DNA of 64,000 nt from Polytrichum commune (GCA_950295325.1 OX485805.1:47826758-47890757), one strand, 5' to 3'. Positions 1 to 11,448 are shown, counted from the first letter of the stretch. Program-made: numbers and translations. Notes: generated from the sequence alone by a model not told the origin.

Positions 1-505
1 AAAGCCTCACATTTACATATGCGCACTATTTTTAGTTTCGTCAAGTTGCCAAAGTTTTCCGGGATCATTTTCAATGCCGGCCCGACATCTTGCGAAATGG
101 AGCTCCTCCTAGGCAGCAAGGTTGCTTACTCCAACAGGGAACTCCTCCAAAGCCTCGCATTCAGACATATACAACATTTTCAGTCTTGTCAAGTTGCCAA
201 AGCTCTCCGGGATCGTTTTCACTCCCCGACATCTCCCAAAATTGAGCTCCTCCAACGCTACGAGGTTGCTTACTCCAACACGGAACTCCTCCAATGCCTC
301 ACATTCAAACATGCGCAATATTTTTAGTTTCGTCAAGTTGCCAAAGCTTTTGGGGATCGTTTTCAATGCCCGACATCTTGCGAAATGGAGCTCTTCCACG
401 GCTTCAAGGTTGCTTACACGAACAGGGAGTCTTCCAAAGCATCGCATTTAGACATGTACAACATTTTCAGTATTGTCTAGTTGCCAAAGCTTTCCGGGAT
501 CGTTT
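1..505 (-). pseudogene. Decayed LRR tail of gene A
   Basis: Downstream of the gene A stop, the minus strand still carries recognisable LRR units, with motifs such as ESFGNLTRLKMLYMSE and CEALEEFPVGVSNL, but they are spread over more than one frame with stops between. The stretch 109-447 is open for 112 codons and the units on either side lie in other frames. Position 1 aligns with 57,692 in gene C, where the same tail runs on for about 360 bp, so this tail is cut by the window edge. It is best read as former LRR coding sequence released from selection by the frameshift at 531-546. It could in principle be transcribed as 3' UTR. Confidence 0.8.
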
Positions 506-3500
506 TCAATGCCCCACATGTTTGGAAATGGAGCTCCTGAGCTCCTCCAGGGCTACGAGGTTGCTTACTCCAACAGGGAACTCCTCCAAAGCCTCACATT
601 CAGACATGTACAACATTTTCAGTTTTGTCAAGCTGCCAAAGCTTTCCGGGAGCGTTTTCAATGCCCGACATCCCCCGAAATGGAGCTCCTCTAGGGCTAC
701 AAGGCTGCTTACTCCAAAAGGGAACTCCTCCAAAGCCTCACATCCAGACATGTACAACATTTTCAGTTTTGTCAAGTTGCCAAAGCTTTCCGGGATCGTT
801 TTCAATGCCCGACATATCCCAAAATTGAGCTCCTCCAACGCTACGAGGTTGCTCACTCCAACAGGGAAATCCTCCAAAGCCTCACATTCAGACATGTCCA
901 ATTTTTTGAGTTTTGTCAAGTTCCCAAAGCTTTCCGGGATCCTTTTCAATGCCCGACATGTCCTGAAATTGAGATCCTCCAAGGCTACGAGGTTGCTCAC
1001 TCCAACAGGGAACTCCTCCAAAGCCTCACATTCATACATGCGCAGTATTTTCAGTTTTGTCAAGTTGCCAAAGCTTTTCAGGATCCTTTTGAGTGCCCGA
1101 CATGTCCCGAAAGTGAGCTCCTCCAACGCTACAAGGTTGTTCACTCCAATAGGGAACTCCTCCAAAGCCTCACATTCAGACATGTCCAATTTTTTGAGTT
1201 TCCTCAAGTTGCAAAAGCTTTCCGGGATCTTTTTCAATGCCCGACATGTCCTGAAATGGAGCTCCTCCAACGCTACAAGGTTGCTCACTCCAACAGGGAA
1301 CTCCTCCAAAGCCTCACATTCATACATGCGCAGTATTTTCAGATTTGTCAAGTTGCCAAAGCTTTCCGGGATCGTTTTCAAAGCCCGACATCTCACAAAA
1401 TTGAGCTCCTCGAGGGCTTGGAGTTTGCTTACTCCAACAGGGAACTCCTCCAAAGCCTCACATTCCCACATGCGCAGTATTTTCAATTTTGTCAAGTTGC
1501 CAAAGCTTTCCGGGATCCTTTTCAGTGCCCGACATCTTGCGAAATGGAGCTCCTCCAGGGCTACGAGGTTGCTCACTCCAACAGGGAATTCCTCCAAAGC
1601 CTCACATTCAGACATGTCCAATTTTTGGAGTTTTGTCAAGTTCCCAAAGCTTTCCGTGATCCTTTTCAATGCCCGACATGTCTTGAAATTGAGCTCCTCC
1701 AAGACTATGAGGTTGCTCACTCCAACAGGGAACTCCTCCAAAGCCTCACATTCATACATGCGCAGTATTTTCAATTTTGCCAAGTTGCCGAAGCTTTCCG
1801 GGATCCTTTTCAAAGCCCGACATCTCACAAAATTGAGCTCCACCAGGGCTACGAGTTTGCTTACTCCAACAGGGAACTCCTCCAAAGCCTCACATTCCCA
1901 CATGCCCAACATTTTCAATTTTGTCAAGTTGCCAAAGCTTTCCGGGATCCTTTTCAGTGCCCGACATCTTGCGAAATGGAGCTCCACTAGGGCTACGAGG
2001 TTGCTTACTCCTACAGGGAACTCCTCCAAAGCCTCACATTCCCACATGCCCAATATTTTCAATTTTGTCAAGATGCCAAAGCTTTCCGGGATCGTTTTCA
2101 GAGCCCGACATCCCCCGAAATGGAGCTCCTCCAGGGCTACGAGGTTGCTCACTCCAACAGGGAACTCCTCCAAAGCCTCACATTCATACATGCGCAGTAC
2201 TTTCAATTTTGTCAAGTTGCCAAAGCTTTCCGGGATCCTTTTCAGTGCCCCACATGTCCCGAAATTGAGCTCCTCCAACGCTACGAGGTTGCTCACTCCA
2301 ACAGGGAACTCCTCCAAAGCCTCACATTCAAACATGCACAGTTTTTTCAATTTCGTCAAGTTGCCAAAGCTTTCCGGGATCGTTTTCAATGCCCGACATC
2401 TTGGGAAATGGAGCTCCTCCAGGGCTAGGAGGTTGCTTACTCCAACAGGGAACTCCTCCAAAGCCTCACATTCAGACATGCGCAGTATTTTCAGTTTTGT
2501 CAAGTTGCCAAAGCTTTCCAGGATCGTTTTCAATGCCCGACATGTTTGGAAATGGAGCTCCTCGAGGGCTACGAGGTTGCTTACTCCAACAGGGAACTCC
2601 TCCAAAGCCTCACATTCAGACATGTCCAATTTTTTGAGTTTTGTCAAGTTCCCAAAGCTTTCCGCGATCCTTTTCAATGCCCGATATGTCCTGAAATTGA
2701 GCTCCTCCAGGGCTACGAGGTTGCTCACTCCAACAGGGAACTCCTCCAAAGCCTCACATTCATACATGCGCAGTATTTTCAGTTTTGTCAAGTTGCCAAA
2801 ACTTTCCGGGATCCTTTTGAGTGCCCGACATGTCCCGAAAGTGAGCTCCTCCAACGCTACAAGGTTGTTCACTCCAACAGGGAACTCCTCCAAAGCCTCA
2901 CATTCAAACATGTCCAATTTTTTGAGTTTTGTCAAGTTCCCAAAGCTTTCCGTGATCCTTTTCAATGCCCGACATGTCCTGAAATTGAGCTCCTCCAAGG
3001 CTACGAGGTTGCTCACTCCAACAGGGAACTCTTCCAAAGCCTCACATTCATACATGCGCAGTATTTTCAATTTTGTCAACTTGCCAAAGCTTTCCGGGAT
3101 CGTTTTCAAAGCCCGACATCTCACAAAATTGAGCTCCTCCAGGGCTACGAGGTTGCTTACTCCAACAGGGAACTCCTCCAAAGCCTCACATTCCCACATG
3201 CGCAGTATTTTCAATTTTGTCAAGTTGCCAAAGCTTTCCGGGATCTTTTTCAGTGCCCGACATGTCCCAAAATTGAGCTCCTCCAACGCTATGAGGTTGG
3301 TCACTCCAACAGGGAACTCCTCCAAAGCCTCACATTCCCACATGGGCAGTATTTTCAATTTTGTCAAGTTGCCAAAGCTTTCGGGGATTGTTTTCAGTGC
3401 CCGACATCTTACGAAATGGAGCTCCTCCAAGGCTACGAGGTTGCTTACTCCAACAGGGAACTCCTCCAAAGCCTCGCATTCAGACATGTACAACATTTTT

Positions 3501-4492
3501 AGTTTTGTCAAGTTGCCAAAGCTTTCCGGGATCCTTTTCAATGCCCGACATGTCTCAAAATTGACCTCCTCCAGCGCTACGAGGTTGCTTATTCCAACGT
3601 CGAATTCCTCCAAAGTGTCACATTCATACATGCGCAGTATTTTTAGTTTCGTCAAGTTGCCAAAGCTTTCCGGGATCCTTTTGAGTGCCCGACATGTCCC
3701 AAAATTGAGCTCCTCCAACGTTACGAGGTTGCTCACTCCAATTGGGAACTCCTCCAAAGCCTCACATTCAGACATGTCCAATTTTTTGAGTTTCGTCAAG
3801 TTGCCAAAGCTTTCCGGGATCCTTTTTAGTGCCCGACATGTCCCGAAATTGAGCTCCTCCAACGCTACGAGGTTGCTCACTCCAATAGGGAACTCCTCCA
3901 AAGCCTCACATTCATACATGTCCAATTTTTTGAGTTTCGACAAGTTGCCAAAGCTTTCCGGGATGCTTTTTAAATATCGACATTGCGAAAAGGATAATTT
4001 TTCCAAGGCTGACAGGTTGGCTAGCTGAATAGAGGTGCCATCGAGGTCTTCGCAATTGTAGAAGCATAACTCTTCTAAGGTGATGAATTTATCAAGTCCA
4101 ATGAGGAATTCATCCAATTTTGCACAATTTGAAAATGATAATTCCCGGATTTGCATCATATTCAAGTATTCACAAGAAATTGATCCCAACATATTGCAAT
4201 TGGACATTGTAAGGTATCGCAAATTTTGGAGATTTTCTAGGGTATCAATGAAAAACTTCCCAATGAATTGGTTTGTCAACATTGTAGAGTCAATACGTTT
4301 GGGTGAGAATTGGATGTCCAACCATTTAAGATTGGGTGATTTCTTCACAATAGCATAAAGCAGGTTAATATTTTCACAAAATCGGACTTGGAGTAGACAA
4401 AGCTTTTCCATCGATTCTATTTCCACATCTCCTTCATACATTGAGTTGTTCTCCAAATTTGTAATTGATAGGCCTTGGACAAGTTCTACACC
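506..4492 (-). CDS. Gene A, exon 3: LRR array
   Basis: Third exon of kinase-NB-ARC-LRR gene A, 1,328 codons plus stop. The acceptor AG is at 4,493-4,494 and joins in phase 0 to exon 2. The first 170 residues are divergent LRRs. Then come 47 uniform 24-residue LRRs with no indels, alternating a CRALKxIPESFGNLTKLK type and a CEALEEFPVGVSNLVALEEL type, so the DNA period is 144 bp. The Cys-containing repeat resembles LRRs of plant TIR-type NLRs. The array ends by frameshift: an 8-bp duplication (531-538 and 539-546) sends it into RSSISKHVGH and a stop. Gene C shares this end. The domain should bind a ligand or a guarded protein and hold the NB-ARC inactive (family knowledge). Because exon 1 has a stop, this exon is read only if the stop is bypassed. 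Confidence 0.88.
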   Translation of the reverse strand, partial: GVELVQGLSITNLENNSMYEGDVEIESMEKLCLLQVRFCENINLLYAIVKKSPNLKWLDIQFSPKRIDSTMLTNQFIGKFFIDTLENLQNLRYLTMSNCNMLGSISCEYLNMMQIRELSFSNCAKLDEFLIGLDKFITLEELCFYNCEDLDGTSIQLANLSALEKLSFSQCRYLKSIPESFGNLSKLKKLDMYECEALEEFPIGVSNLVALEELNFGTCRALKRIPESFGNLTKLKKLDMSECEALEEFPIGVSNLVTLEELNFGTCRALKRIPESFGNLTKLKILRMYECDTLEEFDVGISNLVALEEVNFETCRALKRIPESFGNLTKLKMLYMSECEALEEFPVGVSNLVALEELHFVRCRALKTIPESFGNLTKLKILPMWECEALEEFPVGVTNLIALEELNFGTCRALKKIPESFGNLTKLKILRMWECEALEEFPVGVSNLVALEELNFVRCRALKTIPESFGKLTKLKILRMYECEALEEFPVGVSNLVALEELNFRTCRALKRITESFGNLTKLKKLDMFECEALEEFPVGVNNLVALEELTFGTCRALKRIPESFGNLTKLKILRMYECEALEEFPVGVSNLVALEELNFRTYRALKRIAESFGNLTKLKKLDMSECEALEEFPVGVSNLVALEELHFQTCRALKTILESFGNLTKLKILRMSECEALEEFPVGVSNLLALEELHFPRCRALKTIPESFGNLTKLKKLCMFECEALEEFPVGVSNLVALEELNFGTCGALKRIPESFGNLTKLKVLRMYECEALEEFPVGVSNLVALEELHFGGCRALKTIPESFGILTKLKILGMWECEALEEFPVGVSNLVALVELHFARCRALKRIPESFGNLTKLKMLGMWECEALEEFPVGVSKLVALVELNFVRCRALKRIPESFGNLAKLKILRMYECEALEEFPVGVSNLIVLEELNFKTCRALKRITESFGNLTKLQKLDMSECEALEEFPVGVSNLVALEELHFARCRALKRIPESFGNLTKLKILRMWECEALEEFPVGVSKLQALEELNFVRCRALKTIPESFGNLTNLKILRMYECEALEEFPVGVSNLVALEELHFRTCRALKKIPESFCNLRKLKKLDMSECEALEEFPIGVNNLVALEELTFGTCRALKRILKSFGNLTKLKILRMYECEALEEFPVGVSNLVALEDLNFRTCRALKRIPESFGNLTKLKKLDMSECEALEDFPVGVSNLVALEELNFGICRALKTIPESFGNLTKLKMLYMSGCEALEEFPFGVSSLVALEELHFGGCRALKTLPESFGSLTKLKMLYMSECEALEEFPVGVSNLVALEELRSSISKHVGH

Positions 4493-4646
4493 CTACATAC
4501 ACAACAAAACACATGAGTTGATTTGTTTCCATCTCGAATTCAATGGATTTAGAGCTATGGGCATATTATATAACTTTTGCAATTTAATAGAACTTGTCAA
4601 GAAGTTAATAAGGAATATCAACTTGTACAAAACCCAAACTATATAC

Positions 4647-5708
4647 CTTTTCTTTACAACGATTGACAAATGCAGAGTAACTTATATTAAAGATTCGAGT
4701 CCCCGTAAAATCCTTTTCTGTAATCATACGACCCATCTCACGCAATTGATCATGAATGTAAAAACCTTCCCAGTCGTTCACCTCCAACAATGATTTTTCT
4801 TGAAGTCTTTTCAAGACATTTTTGGCAACCTTGATATCACCATCCCACATTCTAAGATATGATTCTTTTGTTGGATAAACATCATCAAGATATGCATCTT
4901 TACAAAAGAAACATGCTATGTCTAGAAATGTGCTTCGTTCTAGATCATTCAACTCATCAAAGCTTATCCTCAATGTCTTCCAAATCTTCTCATCTGAACC
5001 TCCATCATGTCTTGCCCTCAACACCCTATACAATGTTCGCTCCCATATTCTCAATCGTGTTTCCCCTTGCATGCATTTGCCCATCACCTCCAAACTCAAA
5101 GGAAGTCCACAACATGCATCCACAATCTTTTCAACCACATGTTTTAAATGAGGTGAACATGATTGGTTGGTCCCAAAAGCATACATTGAAAATAGCTCCA
5201 TAGCTTGGTTCCCATCGAGGGTTTGCATGTCTACTTTACCACCCATGGGTACATGTTGTTCCAAGGAGTTCCAATCACGAGAACTTGCAATCAACCTACT
5301 ACCATTGACATTTTTGAATAGACCATCATCCAATAGTTGTTGTAGTTGTCTTTGTTTGCCCACGTTGTCCACCACAATGAGAATTTTTTTTGTTCCTTGA
5401 ATATCTTTTAAAATCTTTTGTGTTGTTATCAATGTTTTGGCTTGGGGACGTGAGTCTTGCATGCCTTTGGAGTTGTGTTGTACTTGCAATGTACAAGTTT
5501 CATCCTTCAAGTCGTACACAAAACATGTTGCATCAAAACTCTTGGAGATGTGGTCACTCAAAGCCTTAGCCAACGTCGACTTGCCACTTCCGCCCATGCC
5601 AACAAGTCCTAGACAATCAACACTTTGAAGTTGCCTTTCCAATTGGAAAACTTTGTCTTGGACTCCAATTAATTTGGACAATTCTTTCATGTTGTCATCA
5701 TTGTTGAC
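4647..5708 (-). CDS. Gene A, exon 2: NB-ARC domain
   Basis: Second exon, 354 codons, phase 0 at both ends. The acceptor is TTTTGTAG before 5,708 and the donor is AAG|GTATAT at 4,646/4,647. The intron to exon 3 is 154 nt and the intron from exon 1 is 130 nt, the same lengths as in gene B. Visible motifs are the P-loop GMGGSGKST, kinase-2 KKILIVVDNV, RNBS-B SRLIASSRDW, GLPL in CCGLPLSLEVMG, a TIR-NLR-like RNBS-D STFLDIACFFC, and IHD in the MHD position (YIHDQLREMG). This is the ATP/ADP switch module of plant NLR receptors. Exon 1 of this copy has an in-frame stop upstream, so the NB-ARC is probably not translated as part of the full receptor. Confidence 0.9.
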
Positions 5709-5838
5709 CTACAAAATTTCCAACTTCTCAAATTTAGTGAGTGTTATTAACATGATAGGGTTGGTGAGGCCTCTTCAATTATCCCAAATAAAATTGAAAT
5801 CTAGTAACTTCCATTTATAAACTCAACCACGCGCTTAC

Positions 5839-7464
5839 CTTCATGGAAAATGGATTTGATGATGATCCATTAGAGACCTTTTGGGCCCTTGGAAATAAGG
5901 TTGGACGATTAGCATGTTTAAATTTGAATATGAACCATAAGTATCAGATCCAAGAGACCAAAACAAACCATAAGTATGATAAAACTTTCCATAAGGAGCC
6001 ACGTGTATCATTTGTAGCTCCTCCAACAGTAACCACACCCTTGAGGATCGTAAGTCTTTTCAAACTTGTAAGTTTGTTGTGAATATCAAGAAATGTTGGT
6101 CTTTCCAAAGGATCCAACGACCAACAATCATGCACCATTGATCTTAATCCTTCCGAATAGGATTCTGGCAGCTTTGGTCTACAAGAATCTTCTAATATGT
6201 ACTTTCGATATTCACGAAATGAACCAGGAGGCAATTTCTTTGCCGAAAGAATATCAAAACACAACATGCCAAAACTAAACACATCAGCTTTCAAAGCATC
6301 CACCTCGGATAATTCATTCGCCATCATCTCTGGTGCCATGTATCCATGAGTTCCTATGTTTCGACCTGTGGGCACCTCCCCATAATCCTTCACTTCAACC
6401 TTTGAAATACCAAAATCAAGTAGTTTCACTTGTATGCACCCAAGATCAATCAACGTCGAATCATTTGGTAGAGTTACAACAACATTACCAGGCTTTAGGT
6501 CACGATGTGCCACCTTCATATCATGAAGGTAGCACATTCCATTTGTAATTTGTAACATAATGTCCAGTGCGTTTGTCTCTTGAAGAGGACCTTTTTCACT
6601 TAGATATTCTGATAAGGTTTTCTCTCCAGATTCCATAACAAGCTCAAATTTGTTTTCCATCTCAAGAAAACCACAACAATAAAACTTGATGATGTTTGGA
6701 TGATTCAACCCACCCAAAATACTTGCTTCTTTCCAAAGTCGTTTTATGTCCTCGGGATCACGGATGTCAAACACCTTTGTTGCAGACTCCAAACCCAACC
6801 AATCTGTCAAGAACACACACATGTTGTTTGACCTTCCCAAAACCTTAGGTGGATTTCCTTTATATTTGGGGCGAGGATAATTGTAAGGAAAATCAATTTT
6901 GTCCAATCCACCACCTTCAACATGTTGTAGACTCCTTAGGTACTCCTTAAGGTATTGCGCAAGTTTGCAATCATCGCAATCCATGGTTGTGCATGAATCT
7001 AAATGCTTAGAAAACCTTCCACATATTGAAGTTTGATCCTCCTTAACTGCATCGATGGATGTTGGGTAGAATATCATATCATTCTTGATTGCAAGAATTT
7101 TCGATTCTTGAGTTGGATGGTAAAGGCAAGATATGTCACAAATTGTATGAAAACAATTCTCAAAATCCAAAAGGAGTTCTCTAAAGCCCTCTTTGTTGGT
7201 CAATTGTGTCACTACAACGCGACACCAATCTTCTCTACAACAATCTTCAATTAGCACTTTTGCTTTGTATACAATTTGATATAGATCTTCTTGTGCTTTG
7301 CAAAACACCTCGTTATGACCACTTGTGATGCTTTGCAATGCTTGCACACCATTTTGAAAGTTGAAGAACAAATTCTCGCATTGTCTTCTATTCAATACTT
7401 TGTCCACTAATGATATTGCAGGAAATTCCACACTCCCCATTGCTAGCCGCATAACATTTGCCAT
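5839..7464 (-). CDS. Gene A, exon 1: N-terminal helical domain and kinase, with premature stop
   Basis: A 542-codon exon by comparison with gene B, starting at MANVMRLAMG and ending at donor ATGAAG|GTAAGC. Residues 1 to about 190 are a Cys-rich, probably helical domain. Residues about 205-470 are a protein kinase with HRDLKPGN, DFG (in LLDFGISK) and an APE motif (GYMAPE). The glycine loop is degenerate (LGRSNN); the likely ATP-binding lysine is in ATKVF. Codon 507 is TGA (5,944-5,946) where gene B has CGA, a C-to-T change at a CpG. The predicted product is therefore a 506-residue kinase ending in a hydrophobic tail (SLWKVLSYLWFVLVSWI). It is either a pseudogene or a separate short kinase. The ATG is chosen because it follows a TATA box by about 60 nt and matches gene B. 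Confidence 0.88.
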
Positions 7465-7522
7465 TTTTAGAGATATAATGAATGTTCACAAATCTTGATT
7501 CTGTTGTATTGTATGCTTGAAG

Positions 7523-7530
7523 TATATATA
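7523..7530 (-). promoter_or_regulatory. Probable TATA box of gene A
   Basis: TATATATA lies 58 nt upstream of the gene A start codon. The same box and surroundings (ACTATATATACTTCAAGC on the minus strand) occur upstream of gene B at 39,335-39,342. An ATTGG (inverted CCAAT) lies just upstream in both. This is inference from position and conservation. Confidence 0.55.
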
Positions 7531-10334
7531 GTAACCAATAAACTCCACTCGAACTTGAACCTATAAAAACCACCAAAACCATCAAATATTGATGCAAAAA
7601 TTAAATCAAAAAATTGAATCCCTTATAAAAATTTAATAAAAAATGATTCTTACACAACTTAGAATTTGAGCAAATGATAATTCTATCTTTAATATAATGG
7701 AAATCAACATATGCATCGCCGGACCAACCTCTGACCACAAAAGTATTCATATTCAAAGTATGGCGTGCACTTGCTTATCCTCTTTGGCATAAGCAAACAT
7801 GTAATTGATCTTCAATTATGATAAGTTACAGTTTGAGATGAAGGTCGTCAACTAGATTCAAACAAAACCTTTTAAAGTTCATATCAACTATGTATTTCAT
7901 TTGGTTGATATAGTGATAACTTCGTAATTAACAAAACAACAACTTTGCTTTAGCCAATGCTCATATTACAAACATTAGGCCATGAAAATAATATAGGAAC
8001 GTGATCCAACATTCAGTTGGCACACGCGGACAATAGAATGATGTTTGAACATATCGTGAAGAGTATTTTCATTATTTTCATAATATGTAGGAACATCTAC
8101 CTATAGATTTAAATGAATAACACACAAAAGATGTGATAATTTCTAATTTTGAAATATGTACGTTAACAATAGGATGGGAAAGCCTTCCTAACATGTGAAA
8201 AGATAAGGGCCTTCAAGAATTCAGAGTTTGATCCCAAGTTTAAAATATTTTGAGTGACAAGAAATTCCAACAAACCTATTAGATGTAGCCCCAAATTAAA
8301 TATTTGAACCATATTCTATATTTTCATAACAAATTCTAATATCTTACCATGTACAAAAAGGATTATGAAATTCATTAGAAACCATGAGTCATAAAGGTCA
8401 CCCATTTAGTTCATTATTTTGACCTTCTTAACACATGCTTTCCTGACACTCAAAACTCACATGGAATCCAAATTTAACCCCTAAAGGCCCAAGTAAAACT
8501 GTCCAATCCAATTCAATAGCTTATTGAAAAAAACTGTGCATCTTGATGTAGATCTGATCATACCAGTGGCATCCTTGTAATGTAAGGATTGTTTAGCTGA
8601 CCATATGTCCAAAATCAAATTATTATAATGTATGTGTTTTCACTAGAACGGTCAACGGTGACTTCTTAAAGAAAATTGCCTCAACCTTTAGGGCTTAAGG
8701 CCCTAAGTTTGGGCTCTCTATGATGTTACCACAAGATATTATGTGAGTTTTCTTATCAACTAAGTTACAATTGAGTCTAGACAAGAATCATGGATAGAAG
8801 TCTACATCGACCCCAATATGTTACTTCCAAGTTTGTTGATGATAACAATTCTAGAAGTGGACAACAGAGGTACAAATGAAGCGCATTGGCTCCTTCTTAT
8901 TCATCAAAGTTGATTTGATAGCGAGAACCCGAATTCATATGTTTTAGTTTTTTGAAATGCAATGAGCGTAGTCAACAAAGCAATATCTTAACAAGTCAAA
9001 AGATGTAAATTCTCGAAGCGTTGCCAAGAATGTTGACAACATGCCATGACATTATTCAAGTAGCATACTAGATTCCCCAACTCTCAAAGGGAGATGACAT
9101 ACCTATGCATCAACGTCACCTCCTTATAACGGGGTCACCCCTTCAATGCACATCCATATTTTTAGAAGACATCTTGAATCGATTTGAAAGAAATTGCAAC
9201 ATGTTTCACAATGTTGCAATTGAGTGAAAAGTGACCATGGTGCTCTTTGCTCTCTGCATTCACAATAGGAGTTACAACTTGAGAGACATATGCAACACAA
9301 TCCAACGCATGTGCATGATGTCTACTTAAAGTGGTTGAGCATGTAGCTACATACTCTTTTCATCATGCAAAAAGTAAGTCCCAAGTCTCTAGACCAGTTT
9401 GGCTTGATGGATTAGCAATTTAGACCTACTCGCTACCTCAAAAGGGATTCACTTCCTAAATAACACAATTCTTCTCACATGACCATGTCATTAAATTGCA
9501 AGACTAGACTTCCTAGCACTCATAACCCTAGTTGAGTTAACTCATATATCAATTACACTAAATAGCTAAAGTAGTGTCGTCAAAAAATTAAAGTAAAAGT
9601 AATTAACGTGGCCATTACAATTCTCTAGTTGGTTGAAAATAATGTGGGTGAAGACGTGGTCTTGCCCTAAGTTGGTCTTCCTTGAGACTTCCAACCAACA
9701 CCTTAGGTATTTGAAAACGTGAACCCCTTCAACATCCTAGAAAAACAATTAATGTTTCCACATTAATTTTAATCTAGAAAATGGGCATGGATTAAGAATG
9801 AACACAACCTCGTTGCTTCTTCAAATGTGAATTGGTGTGAGCTCAAGGCAATTCCTACAACCTACAACAATAGAACTATTTAGCATAGCAAATGAGTCAA
9901 TTTCCTTCAACCAACTGAACTACATTATCACTTACAAAAGTTTGAACTACCTTATTGTAATGCGTCGAGATATGAATCATCTCAAGTCTGGTAAGCATCA
10001 CATCATCATTCATCCGCAACTTATTCAAATTTGTCAAACATGATTCCCAAAAGCAATTGTAAGCTCATGCTAACATTGCAACCCATAATTTTGGTTCACA
10101 TATGACTGTGACGGCTTGTAAGGCAGATGCACTCTGCTCAAGAAGTGTTTTATACTTGATTACAGATTACTTTATAAAGGATTCTTAGAACCCAGCAAAT
10201 TGAATTTCTCCAGTGTAGTATGTCAAGCTTCAACCAAATTGGGCATGTCTCCTCAATACCAAAAAAATGGCATGGCAAGAAAATTCTAGAAATTTTTTTC
10301 TTACAAAAGAGGCAGATAGTTCATTTTTAACTTG
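7531..10334. other. Upstream flank of gene A, duplicated at 39,343-41,970; no gene seen
   Basis: AT-rich sequence with no convincing coding region. It aligns almost throughout with the upstream flank of gene B. The main difference near the gene is about 150 bp around 7,640-7,790 that is missing in B, and a further short segment near 9,930 is also missing in B. It is therefore part of the segmental duplication and could hold shared promoter elements. Confidence 0.75.
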
Positions 10335-10832
10335 GGGCCACTTCACACACGAGACTCAGGGCCCGTGACCATTTCACTTCAAGCAAATCTCACTGGTGGA
10401 AAAGGTGGAGCCGGTTTATGTTCGCTTCACACTAAGCTTCAAGGACCCATTGTGTAAGTTGATGCAAGATGGATGTAAAGTCTACATGGATTCCTACATG
10501 GCATCAAGTGGATCATGTTTCATGGTCACTTGGACTATTCCCGAAACCACCTCTCGGAGGTAGGCCTAACACAAAACCAAGTGACCATGGCACTTCGAAA
10601 CCTCACAAATGTTGATTTAGTACAATTCATCATGTGTGAGGATCCCGATGAATAGAACTCGTTGAAAAAGCATTTGGTTGAGGACACAATCACATATGAC
10701 TTCACACTACACTTGAGGGCCCGTGACCACACTAAATGACTTTGGGAAGTGTCTCAGGACGGCCTTAAAATACTTCGTTTGGGCTCTCTAAAATTCATGG
10801 TCATGGCTCTTGGCTCATGTGTGAAGTGGCCC
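10335..10832. mobile_element. Nonautonomous DNA transposon, GGGCCACTTCACAC family, copy 1
   Basis: The ends are inverted: GGGCCACTTCACAC on the left and GTGTGAAGTGGCCC on the right. The similarity extends imperfectly for about 40 bp on each side and includes an inverted GCCCGTGACCAT/ATGGTCATGGCTC pair. Related copies lie at 41,971-42,468 (same insertion, carried by the segmental duplication) and 23,783-24,261 (independent insertion). No transposase is visible and no target-site duplication is clear, so the superfamily is unassigned. Confidence 0.7.
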
Positions 10833-11448
10833 TTAGACACCTACAGGCATAAGCTTGCCAGAGTCCATATCAACATATTTGAAACCACCGAATTCGAAAA
10901 TATATTTGAACTTGCCTCTCATAAAAATTTAAGGTCCTCCAACTCTAGATTTGATTCAGAATAAAATCTCTCACATGAAAATGGACAACAAATTGGTACA
11001 TAACACTACAGGATGTGTGGAGCCAACAGACTTGCACCAAGAAATGAATAGAGTCGGAACTCAATGTACACTATTCTGCACTAACTTATCAAATTTTTCA
11101 CCACAACTTGCATCACTCGTCATATGCTTCCTATCCGGCATCACAAAGTGGTGCTAATTGGTTGATCCCAAGAGCGAGCTATGTCAGACGACAAGAGCCA
11201 GCGGCAGGAGTAGCAAAGGATGGCTATGGTAGGGAAGGAGGGATCTACAACTGAGTGGGTTACTTTCATTGGTGACTATCGTCATGACCAGGGCTAGACA
11301 CCCATCTCTTTGAGCTGGGCCCCTACCCGAAACTCCAGGGTGCACTTGTGATGTGCTTCAAAACTAACTCTCCAAATCATTCTACTAGCATGCAAAAGGA
11401 TCTGAACAAAGTAATCTGGAGAGAAAGTCATGCAGTTTTCAAATAGGA

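Noticed and set aside
4456..4456. LRR exon as an independent gene starting near 4,456 (and 36,272-36,323, 63,300)
   Set aside because: There is no ATG there (the codon is TTG in the A and C copies), and a good acceptor 36 nt upstream joins the exon in phase to NB-ARC.
506..4456. 144-bp unit as a satellite or CRISPR-like array
   Set aside because: Units are coding LRR pairs with no spacers, inside an NLR gene.
506..4456. 144-bp period as a nucleosome-positioning signal
   Set aside because: The length is close to a nucleosome core, but two 24-residue LRRs explain it fully.
5690..5690. NB-ARC as a separate gene starting at the internal ATG
   Set aside because: The frame is open back to an acceptor 18 nt upstream and in phase with the kinase donor. 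The same arrangement occurs in gene B without a stop.
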